From an uncultured bacterium (GTDB lineage Bacteria > Hydrogenedentota > Hydrogenedentia > Hydrogenedentales > CAITNO01), in assembly GCA_937923585.1 (NCBI GenBank), contig CALDSM010000066.1, positions 1 to 7,635 on the forward strand: DNA of 7,635 nt. The letters run 5' to 3'. Below are positions 1-5,725 of this stretch, one piece after another. Every line of letters begins with the position of its first letter. Positions within the stretch are counted from its first letter, which is position 1. The notes under the pieces are model-generated. The model worked only from the letters and a program-made list of their open reading frames with translations. It did no database searches and had not been told where the DNA came from. Position numbers and translations under genes: made by a program.

Positions 1-747
1 TCGACCGCGATGTATTAGATATTCGAAGGCATCATATGTGGATGTGCTCACACCGTAGAGATGCAAGGTGCTTAAGACTAAATTCGTAAAGTCGAACGCC
101 TTCGTGAATCGCTGAAGCGGTATGAAGAAAGGGATTGGTGCCGTCAGCGGTGCCTTGTCGTATTCATCCACAAGATAATATAGAAACCGCTTCAACGTCC
201 ATGACTTGCCAACACCATAGTCGCCGAGAATTGTGAGCCAGTGGGTGTCAGATGACAACCATTCATTTAGAAAATCAAGAGACGGAAACACCCTATCGGA
301 AGACCCCTCATAATGAATCCTATTCTGCTGATATTCTTTAAGGATCATGGGGCGGAGTTGGTCTTGGCGTACTGCTTGAACATAGGGCTCGAAATTGACT
401 ATTTTGGATTGTAGGTCACTCAAAGTAAAGGTTGCGATCCCAGCGTCCTTGGCATAGCCGATGGCATCCGGGGAGTAGCCATGTCGCGATACATGCATTA
501 TGACAGCATGGTGCTTCAGTTCTTCAACTGCCGCCTTTAGCTTTCCAAGATCTTCGGTTAGCTTCTCAACGCCGACCGTTCGACCGTAGTCCGCGCATTC
601 AACGAGAATAGTCTTTCTGACTATTCCAGTCAGTTCCTCTGCGCAGATGTCTATTTCTCTATGGTTAATCTTTACACTTGTGTCGACCTTGTGGTTTGAT
701 ACGCGGAATAGTTCAGCCACTTCCTGAACAAGTAGAGTATTGTCCAT
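1..747 (-). CDS. Mrr-like nuclease/NACHT NTPase, probable antiphage protein (partial; C-terminus beyond window)
   Basis: The frame is open from an ATG at 747 to the window edge, giving 249 N-terminal residues. A GGAGG on the minus strand (754-758) lies 6 nt upstream and supports this start. Residues about 5-115 look like a PD-(D/E)xK fold of the Mrr/restriction-endonuclease type: EIDI (D33), then a strand ending LVEC (E50), then GVEKL. The residue expected to be the catalytic lysine (ExK) is Ala52, so the nuclease may be inactive or use another lysine. Residues 171-190 contain the Walker A motif GDYGVGKS (G175-S182), followed by IPFFIPLQRF (205-214), typical of NACHT domains. Walker B and the sensor region lie outside the window. 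Known relatives are bacterial NLR-like (STAND) proteins that sense phage and trigger an effector; the defence role here is inferred from architecture. The AT-rich composition, unlike its neighbours, suggests horizontal acquisition. A non-defensive STAND regulator is the main alternative. Confidence 0.85.
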   Translation of the reverse strand, partial: MDNTLLVQEVAELFRVSNHKVDTSVKINHREIDICAEELTGIVRKTILVECADYGRTVGVEKLTEDLGKLKAAVEELKHHAVIMHVSRHGYSPDAIGYAKDAGIATFTLSDLQSKIVNFEPYVQAVRQDQLRPMILKEYQQNRIHYEGSSDRVFPSLDFLNEWLSSDTHWLTILGDYGVGKSWTLKRFLYYLVDEYDKAPLTAPIPFFIPLQRFTKAFDFTNLVLSTLHLYGVSTSTYDAFEYLIHRGR

Positions 748-762
748 AGTGTGCCTCCATAC

Positions 763-778
763 GTGTCATAGATGACAC
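763..778. promoter_or_regulatory. Perfect palindrome at the predicted transcription start (candidate operator)
   Basis: GTGTCATAGATGACAC is a perfect inverted repeat with 7-bp arms and a 2-bp centre. It lies between the -10 box (787-792) and the ribosome binding site (754-758), covering the expected +1. That is where a dimeric repressor would block transcription. A degenerate half-site, ATGAGACAC (816-824), sits beside the -35 box. The cognate regulator is not visible. The same repeat in RNA could form a small hairpin, but a 2-nt loop is unfavourable, so a DNA site is more likely. Confidence 0.5.
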
Positions 779-786
779 CGGAAAAT

Positions 787-815
787 ATAGTACAGCTCCG
801 GTCGCCAGATTTCAA
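787..815 (-). promoter_or_regulatory. Sigma70-type promoter of the Mrr-NACHT gene
   Basis: Read on the minus strand, TTGAAA (815-810, 5 of 6 consensus bases) is followed after exactly 17 nt by TACTAT (792-787, 4 of 6). Transcription would begin near 780, leaving a leader of about 33 nt that contains the GGAGG ribosome binding site. The spacing and position directly upstream of the gene make it the best promoter candidate; no experiment supports it. Confidence 0.55.
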
Positions 816-1060
816 ATGAGACACATTGACTGGGTTGGCTGATTGCCCCGGCCGGAAAATGGAGTCTGGAAAACAAGATGACGGGGGTTGGACCTCACGG
901 GTATGCCGTAGAGAGGGCCACAGAGGTCCAGAAGCCATTATTGACACAAGACGGTCAAACAACCCCATCGGTACAGTCGCGCTCGCGCCGAACTACGGAG
1001 TTCATTTGCATCGCATAAAGGAAGGTTGACCCGCCCATCCCGTTGCGTTACGATGCGTTT
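816..1060. other. Intergenic region between the divergent Mrr-NACHT and epimerase genes
   Basis: No convincing gene is present. The short open frames here have no family resemblance and no ribosome binding site that would set them apart. A perfect TTGACA occurs at 941-946 on the plus strand, but the window 16-18 nt downstream (around 963-970) is C-rich and lacks a -10 box, so I do not call a promoter. An AAGGAAGG at 1018-1025 lies just before a TTG in frame with the epimerase, but a better start exists downstream. Composition rises from AT-rich to GC-rich across this stretch, so it probably contains the boundary of the acquired left segment. No tRNA and no direct-repeat attachment site is visible. 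Confidence 0.5.
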
Positions 1061-1065
1061 GGAGG
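1061..1065 (+). promoter_or_regulatory. Ribosome binding site that fixes the epimerase start at GTG 1074
   Basis: GGAGG is followed by an 8-nt spacer and then GTG at 1074-1076. This start places the protein directly on the canonical N-terminal strand of a Rossmann epimerase (KTILVTGGAGFVG). In-frame alternatives are a TTG at 1026, which has an AAGGAAGG ending immediately before it (no spacer), and an ATG at 1053 with no purine-rich sequence upstream. Both would add residues not expected in the family. Confidence 0.75.
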
Positions 1066-1073
1066 TTCATAAC

Positions 1074-2138
1074 GTGAAAACAATACTGGTCACCGGCGGC
1101 GCGGGATTCGTGGGCACCACTCTGGCCCTGGGGTTCAAGTCCCACGAGACCGACTGCCGCGTCATTGCCCTGGACAACCTGAAGCGGCGCGGTTCGGAAC
1201 TGAACCTGTCGCGGCTGCGCGCCGGGGGGGTGGAGTTTGTGCACGGCGACGTGCGCTGCGCCGCCGACCTGGAAGCCTGCGGCCCCTGTGACCTGCTCCT
1301 CGAGTGCAGTGCCGAGCCGTCGGTGCTGGCCGGCTACGGCGGATCGCCCGCCTACGTCACCGACGCCAACCTCATCGGCGCGATCAACTGCCTGGAGCAT
1401 GCCCGCCGCCACGGTTCAGGCTTCCTCTTCCTGTCCACCAGCCGGGTTTATCCCATGGCCGCCCTCAACCGGCTCGCGCTGGTCGAAACGGACACCCGCT
1501 TCGAGATCGCCGCCGATCAACCCCTGCCCGGCGTCGGCCCGGAGGGCATCTCGGAGGACTTCCCGCTGGCCGGGGCCCGCTCGCTCTACGGCGCAACCAA
1601 GCTCTGCGCCGAACTGCTCATCGCCGAATACGTGGAGATGTACGGCCTGCGCGCCGTGGTCAACCGCTGCGGCGTCATTGCGGGTCCGTGGCAGATGGGC
1701 CGCGTGGACCAGGGCGTCGCCGCGCTGTGGGTGGCCCGGCACGTCTACGGCGGCGCGCTCAAGTACATCGGCTACGGTGGCGCAGGCAAGCAGGTCCGCG
1801 ACCTGATGCACGTGGACGACCTGTTCCGCCTGGTGAAGGTCGAAACGGACCGGCTCGACGAGTTGAAGGGCGGCGTATTCAACGCAGGCGGCGGCCGCGC
1901 CGTCAGCACGTCGCTGTGCGAGATGACCGCACTCTGCCAGGCCGCCACGGGTAACCGCATCGAGATAGGGTCCGACCCGGAAACGCGCGCGGCGGACGTG
2001 CCCGTCTACATCACCGACAACCGGCGCGTCACCGAAACGACCGGATGGCACCCGGAAAAGAGCGCCGCCGGCATCATCGAAGACATTCACCGCTGGATCG
2101 TGGAGAACCGCGACGCGCTGGCGGGCATTCTGGGCTGA
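1074..2138 (+). CDS. NAD-dependent sugar-nucleotide epimerase, CDP-paratose 2-epimerase-like (extended SDR)
   Basis: From the GTG at 1074 the protein has 354 residues, a normal length for extended short-chain dehydrogenases. Residues 5-14 carry the NAD-binding glycine motif TGGAGFVG (G8, G11, G14), with acidic D34 at the end of the second strand. The catalytic region has STS at 121-123 and YGATK at 172-176. Several segments resemble CDP-paratose 2-epimerase, which makes CDP-tyvelose: DNLKRRGSELNL (34-45), FVHGDVR (55-61), VDQGVAALW (211-219) and GKQVRDLMHVDD (238-249). The enzyme would be cytoplasmic and act on a nucleotide-linked deoxyhexose for surface polysaccharide. No other glycan genes lie in the window, so the exact substrate is uncertain. 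It is followed after 97 nt by the amidohydrolase gene on the same strand. That gap holds a possible 6-bp stem (GCGGGA 2150-2155 with TCCCGC 2171-2176) and no gene. Confidence 0.88.
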   Translation: MKTILVTGGAGFVGTTLALGFKSHETDCRVIALDNLKRRGSELNLSRLRAGGVEFVHGDVRCAADLEACGPCDLLLECSAEPSVLAGYGGSPAYVTDANLIGAINCLEHARRHGSGFLFLSTSRVYPMAALNRLALVETDTRFEIAADQPLPGVGPEGISEDFPLAGARSLYGATKLCAELLIAEYVEMYGLRAVVNRCGVIAGPWQMGRVDQGVAALWVARHVYGGALKYIGYGGAGKQVRDLMHVDDLFRLVKVETDRLDELKGGVFNAGGGRAVSTSLCEMTALCQAATGNRIEIGSDPETRAADVPVYITDNRRVTETTGWHPEKSAAGIIEDIHRWIVENRDALAGILG

Positions 2139-2235
2139 CGAAGCACGCCGCGGGAGGACGCCCCCGAATATCCCGCCGCGCGCCTTACAGTCGTGCCGCA
2201 CCGTTTCACCGCACCGATCCCTGGAGGCTCCGCCG

Positions 2236-3507
2236 ATGACCACGCCGTATGACGCCCTGCGCGAACACATCCTTTCGCTCCAAATCATAGACACGCATGA
2301 GCACATCCCCGACGAGGAAGTCGCCTGCGCCGACACGCTGGGCTTCTTCAACTTCTTCGAGCACTATGTCTCTTCCGACCTGGTGTCGGCGGGCATGCCG
2401 CGCGAATCGCTGGAGGCCATGCGCAATCCCCACAACGGCCTCCTGCCCGGGGACCGCTGGAAACTGATGGAGCCCTGGTGGCCCCATGCGCGCACCACTG
2501 CCTATGGCCGGGCGATGATCGAATACATGCGCGACCTCTTCGGCAGCGAGGATATCAGCCGCGAGACCATTGCCCACCTGTGCCTGCGCATCGTCTCGTC
2601 GCGCCAGCCCGGCTGGTACCGCCACGTACTGCGCGAAAAGGCGGGCATTGACAAGGCGCTGGTCATCCGCTGGCCCGGCCAGCACGTGGACGTGGACCGC
2701 GAACTGTTCCGCGCCGTGCCCATCCTCGACCACTATGCCACACCCTCCACCCGCGCCGATCTGGAGGCGCTGGAGAAGGAGGCGGGCCATGCCATCCAGA
2801 CGCTTGACCAGTTGATGGCCGCGCAGGAGGCCCTGCTCGACGCCTTCGCGGCAAAGGGCATCGTCGCCGTCAAGATCTTCCTGGCCTACCAGCGTACGCT
2901 GCAGTTCGACCGCCACACGCAGGCCGAGGCCGCCCGCGCCTTTGACCGCATCTGGCTGTCGCAGAAACTCGACCTCGCCTTCGCCGACCTAAAACCTTTG
3001 CAGGATTTCATGACGCGGCGCTTGGTCGGGCTGGCTGCGGAACGCGGCCTTCCCGTCCAGGTCCACACCGGTCTTCAGGAGGGCAGCGGCAACCGTCTCG
3101 AAAACTCCAAGCCGACGCTGCTGACGGACCTGGTCCTCGACTACCCCGGCGCGCGGTTCGTGCTGTTCCACGCCGGCTATCCCTGGGCCGGCCATGTGGC
3201 GGCGATGGCGAAGAACTTCCCCAACGTGTACGCCGACCTGTGCTGGATGTCCGCCGTGTCCCCCGCCTTTGCCGCGCGCACGCTCGACGAGTGGATCGAA
3301 ACCGTTCCCGCAAACAAGATTTTCGCCGTCGGCGGCGATTCCAACTACGCCGAAGGCGCCTACGGCCACTGCAACCGCGCCCGCCGCACCGCCTGCGACG
3401 TGCTCCGCGCCAAGGTGGCGCAGGGCTACTTCACCGAAGCGGAGGCCGAAGAGATGGCGACGCGCATCCTGCGCGAAAACGCCCGCGAACTGTTCAGAAT
3501 AGACTGA
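2236..3507 (+). CDS. Metal-dependent amidohydrolase-superfamily enzyme (amidohydrolase 2-like)
   Basis: The protein has 423 residues. Its ATG is preceded by GGAGG (2223-2227) at an 8-nt spacing. The sequence fits a TIM-barrel amidohydrolase. THEH near the N-terminus supplies H21 and H23, VQVHTG supplies H277, VLFHAGYP supplies H312, and AVGGDSN near the C-terminus supplies D368; these are the expected metal and acid-base positions. K213 (in VAVKIF) ends a strand in the middle and might serve as a carboxylated lysine, though many relatives with a mononuclear site do not use one. The general layout also recalls uronate isomerase, a superfamily member of about 470 residues. The substrate cannot be read from the sequence. 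No signal peptide is seen, so it is cytoplasmic. It may be co-transcribed with the epimerase, which would fit a role in sugar or sugar-acid metabolism, but the 97-nt gap leaves this open. Confidence 0.85.
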   Translation: MTTPYDALREHILSLQIIDTHEHIPDEEVACADTLGFFNFFEHYVSSDLVSAGMPRESLEAMRNPHNGLLPGDRWKLMEPWWPHARTTAYGRAMIEYMRDLFGSEDISRETIAHLCLRIVSSRQPGWYRHVLREKAGIDKALVIRWPGQHVDVDRELFRAVPILDHYATPSTRADLEALEKEAGHAIQTLDQLMAAQEALLDAFAAKGIVAVKIFLAYQRTLQFDRHTQAEAARAFDRIWLSQKLDLAFADLKPLQDFMTRRLVGLAAERGLPVQVHTGLQEGSGNRLENSKPTLLTDLVLDYPGARFVLFHAGYPWAGHVAAMAKNFPNVYADLCWMSAVSPAFAARTLDEWIETVPANKIFAVGGDSNYAEGAYGHCNRARRTACDVLRAKVAQGYFTEAEAEEMATRILRENARELFRID

Positions 3508-3515
3508 CAGGGCAA

Positions 3516-3545
3516 TTTACACTGCCGGGCGCGAAGTGAGATAAT
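3516..3545 (+). promoter_or_regulatory. Extended -10 promoter upstream of the lipoprotein gene
   Basis: TTTACA (3516-3521, 5 of 6 consensus bases) is followed after 18 nt by GATAAT (3540-3545, 5 of 6). A TG one base upstream of the -10 box (3537-3538) gives an extended -10. It starts 9 bases after the amidohydrolase stop codon. Transcription from about 3552 would give a leader of roughly 115 nt containing the hairpin pair. Confidence 0.55.
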
Positions 3546-3569
3546 GACCCCACGCAGCCAAGAAACCGC

Positions 3570-3639
3570 GGGACAGGCGCCCCCGCCTGTCGGTCTTCGG
3601 GCATTGGTTGCGAACCTGACAGCCGAGGGCGGCTGTCCC
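3570..3639. repeat. Inverted pair of 22-bp palindromes (REP/BIME-like element)
   Basis: Unit one (3570-3591) folds as GACAGGC / 6-nt loop / GCCTGTC. Unit two (3618-3639) folds as GACAGCC / 6-nt loop / GGCTGTC. The reverse complement of unit two matches unit one at 19 of 22 positions. Two of the three differences pair with each other in the stem (G-C in one unit, C-G in the other), so the fold is preserved; the third lies in the loop. A 26-nt spacer separates the units. Inverted palindrome pairs in intergenic DNA are the hallmark of REP/BIME elements. Neither hairpin is followed by a T-tract, so they are not standard intrinsic terminators. If the promoter at 3516-3545 is real, the pair also lies in the lipoprotein mRNA leader. 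Confidence 0.6.
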
Positions 3640-3668
3640 ACGTGCCGGGATTGGAAAGGAATACTCCC

Positions 3669-4181
3669 ATGAACAAGTGGCTGTGCCTCGTTTGTCTGCT
3701 GGGTTGCTTGTGTGTCGCCGGATGCAAGACGGAGGGCGGCGGCATCGGACAGAAAGTGCTCGCCGACTTCGGCCTTGCGGAACATCCCGAGGGATACGTG
3801 TCCGGTTCGGACAGGGTCTACCAGCAGTTGGACACGGTCGGCCAAACCGAAATGAAGCGGATGAACGCCGAAAGCCGGGAAGGCCAGGTCAAGTTCGAGC
3901 AGGACGGGCTCCGGGGCCGTTACTTCAAGGAAATCAAGGTGTACGAGGCCGCCCGTCCGGTGGACGTGAAAGCGTCCACCGCCTCCGCGGACCGGGGTTT
4001 TGTCGGGTTCATCGAGTATGAATACCGCATGTACCGCGGCGAGGCCAAGTCCACCCGCGCGGAGGCCTCCGCGCAGACGGCAGACGTCAGCACCGACACC
4101 ACCGGCAAAGAAACGATGCGCTACAATTTCAACACGTCAGGCAGTTGGGACGGCGGCAAAGGCGAGCGCTCCACCCAGTAG
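3669..4181 (+). CDS. Small lipoprotein of unknown function
   Basis: The 170-residue product starts at an ATG preceded by AAAGGA (3655-3660) with an 8-nt spacer. An in-frame GTG at 3642 would put extra residues before the signal peptide and is not chosen. The N-terminus is a lipoprotein signal: MNKW, a hydrophobic stretch rich in Leu and Cys, then the lipobox VAGC with C19 as the lipidated residue. KTEGGG follows, and Lys at +2 does not suggest inner-membrane retention. The mature part is hydrophilic. It has a likely beta-rich segment at 110-125 (GFVGFIEYEYRMYRG) and a Thr/Ser/Ala-rich tail ending in a Gly-rich, charged C-terminus. I recognise no domain. It is convergent with the respiratory operon, with 65 nt between stop codons, and has its own promoter candidate, so it is probably a single-gene unit. 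Confidence 0.8.
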   Translation: MNKWLCLVCLLGCLCVAGCKTEGGGIGQKVLADFGLAEHPEGYVSGSDRVYQQLDTVGQTEMKRMNAESREGQVKFEQDGLRGRYFKEIKVYEAARPVDVKASTASADRGFVGFIEYEYRMYRGEAKSTRAEASAQTADVSTDTTGKETMRYNFNTSGSWDGGKGERSTQ

Positions 4182-4182
4182 C

Positions 4183-4210
4183 GCGGATATGCGGGCGTAC
4201 CGCCGTCCGC
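4183..4210. terminator. Imperfect hairpin between convergent genes (possible bidirectional terminator)
   Basis: GCGGA (4183-4187) pairs with TCCGC (4206-4210), and inside it GCGG (4191-4194) pairs with CCGC (4200-4203) around a 5-nt loop. A small internal loop separates the two stems. It starts just after the lipoprotein stop codon and lies 37 nt past the end of the convergent operon. There is no T-tract on either strand, so intrinsic termination would be weak. The rest of the gap to 4246 shows nothing else. Confidence 0.3.
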
Positions 4211-4246
4211 TCCGAATGGCGCCGGGACAGGAGGGGGGCTGACCGG

Positions 4247-5695
4247 TCACTTGCCCGCAGGGGCCTGGGCGGCCGGTGCCGACGGAGCGGGCTTGTTCTT
4301 TTGGGCCCCGTGGACAAGGTGGTTGAGGTAGTCGCCCAGCGCGGTGATTTCCTCCCCTGTCCCTGTGAGCGGCGGCATGAACTTCTTGTACGGCGAATCA
4401 TCCTTGTGCTCATGCAGCATGGTGAGGATGTTGCCGATGGCCTGACGGTCGCGCGTTTCCAGGAAAGTGCGCATGGACCGGTACCCGTCCACCGTATGGC
4501 ATGCCATGCACTGTCCCCGGAACATGAGTTCGCCGCGCGCCAGATGGGCGGCCTGCACTTTGGGGTCGGCCGTGTCACCGCTCTGCCACAGTGCGCGCTC
4601 CTCCGGCCGCACCCAAATGGAACGGGTCAAATAGCCGTTGCGGTTGAATCCGTCCACCTGGCTCTTCCGCGTGCCGTTGGAGTACATGTGCTGGTTGACC
4701 ACGTAGGGCTTGCGCAGCATCTCCCGCGCGTATTCAGTGGACGCGGTGGCCGCCATCGCGAGCAGGAGCAGCGCGCAGGCGTGGCCGAAGTTGAAGTCGA
4801 GCGGGGCGCGCCACGCAAGGAGGTAGGCAATCACGCAGATCGTGGCCGAGGTCATGACGGTGACCACCGCCGCGCGGGTCACCTGGGTAAAGGTGCCCTG
4901 TCCGATGGTCTTGATGCCGAGTTCCAGAAGGCCGCGGTTTGCCTCGGGAACATTGTACAGGTACCAGGCGAAGCACAGCGGCAGCAGGACAAACGAGGGA
5001 ATGAGCCATTTCGCGGTCCAGCGCATGATGTCCGTCTTGAGTTTCGGCTGGCCGGCGCCGTCTATCCGGCTGGTTGTGATGAAGGCCCAGATGCCCGCCA
5101 AAGAAATGCAGATCAGGGTGCGCAGCACCAGGCTCGGGAAGTACGTGGGGTTGAGCAGCGCATGCCAGAACTGCGCGGACTCGGCCCCGGTCCCCGCCGC
5201 GCCCAGCCAGGCCTCGCCCGGCGTGAGCATGAAGGTGAGAATGCCGTTGATGACCACCAGGCTCATCCACGCGGAGCCCGCGTAGATCCAGCCGATGGCG
5301 AGGTGGAGGCGGTCGCTGACCCGGCCCCAGGTGTAGTAGTACACCATGGCCGCGGTGACCTCGACGAGGAAGAAGGTGTACTCAATCGCCCAGCCGAACA
5401 CGAAGTTGTGGATGAGCGTGCTCGTTCCCTCCGAACTTCCCAGCCCGATCGCAAACCAGATGCCCACGCCCGTGACGGTTCCAAAGGCGGCCGTGAGCAC
5501 CATGAAGAACCGCGAATGGCCCCTGATGACCTCCAGCCAGTCCGCGCGGCCCTCGCGCAGCGCCTTGCGCTCCGCTATCGGCAGGTAGAAGCCGCCGCCG
5601 ATGGCAAAGTGCGACACCAGCACGTGAAAGCTGGCGATGGCGCCAATCACCCAGGCGCTGCCCACTATCGGCACATCCCAGACGGGGTAGTTCAT
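4247..5695 (-). CDS. CydA-like (cytochrome bd subunit I) membrane protein fused to a C-terminal cytochrome c domain
   Basis: The 482-residue product starts at an ATG with AGGAG 8 nt upstream. Residues 1-325 are CydA-like: H24 in FHVLVSHFAIGGG aligns with the E. coli heme ligand H19, GTVTGVGIWFAIG (72-84) matches GVATGLTMEFQFG, and WAIE (E105, with E112 seven residues on) matches the E99/E107 helix. TEYAREMLRKP (320-330) matches the EYGRQPW region. By eye there are eight helices: about 8-41, 62-85, 93-122, 129-156, 185-208, 229-249, 272-295 and 303-321. Only about 22 residues separate helices 6 and 7, so the large quinol loop of E. coli CydA is missing. No His is visible where b558 ligand H186 should be (LRTL, 191-194). 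Residues 386-462 are a class I cytochrome c: CMACH (C396, C399, H400) with likely axial M440 in KKFMPP. Eight helices would put both termini in the periplasm, as heme c attachment requires. It is the last gene of the operon, 30 nt after cytochrome b. Confidence 0.85.
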   Translation of the reverse strand: MNYPVWDVPIVGSAWVIGAIASFHVLVSHFAIGGGFYLPIAERKALREGRADWLEVIRGHSRFFMVLTAAFGTVTGVGIWFAIGLGSSEGTSTLIHNFVFGWAIEYTFFLVEVTAAMVYYYTWGRVSDRLHLAIGWIYAGSAWMSLVVINGILTFMLTPGEAWLGAAGTGAESAQFWHALLNPTYFPSLVLRTLICISLAGIWAFITTSRIDGAGQPKLKTDIMRWTAKWLIPSFVLLPLCFAWYLYNVPEANRGLLELGIKTIGQGTFTQVTRAAVVTVMTSATICVIAYLLAWRAPLDFNFGHACALLLLAMAATASTEYAREMLRKPYVVNQHMYSNGTRKSQVDGFNRNGYLTRSIWVRPEERALWQSGDTADPKVQAAHLARGELMFRGQCMACHTVDGYRSMRTFLETRDRQAIGNILTMLHEHKDDSPYKKFMPPLTGTGEEITALGDYLNHLVHGAQKNKPAPSAPAAQAPAGK

Positions 5696-5725
5696 TCCGC
5701 GTTCTCCTGATGGACTCGTTCTTGT

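Noticed and set aside
672..968. A 98-codon minus-strand open frame overlapping the start of the Mrr-NACHT gene
   Set aside because: It lacks a good ribosome binding site and domain resemblance, and it covers the Mrr-NACHT promoter and the palindrome.
941..969. TTGACA as the -35 of an epimerase promoter
   Set aside because: No acceptable -10 hexamer lies 16-18 nt downstream; the sequence there is C-rich.
826..1029. A 67-codon plus-strand open frame in the gap before the epimerase
   Set aside because: It has no ribosome binding site of note, a low-complexity charged product and no recognisable family. A real small gene cannot be excluded but is not supported.
1224..1230. A run of seven G in the epimerase gene, as a phase-variation tract
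   Set aside because: Seven bases is short for slippage-based switching, the frame is intact through it, and G runs are common in GC-rich coding DNA.
1416..2351. A 311-codon minus-strand open frame across the epimerase and the start of the amidohydrolase
   Set aside because: It spans two genes with clear family motifs on the other strand and has no recognisable motif of its own.
3572..3591. First hairpin as an intrinsic terminator of the amidohydrolase gene
   Set aside because: No T-tract follows the stem, and its inverted, covarying twin 26 nt downstream points to a REP-like pair.
4145..5710. A 521-codon plus-strand open frame opposite the CydA-like gene
   Set aside because: It is rich in Arg, Ala, Gly, His and Gln with no domain resemblance. 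It mirrors a well-supported gene, and high GC with biased codons keeps the opposite frame free of stops.
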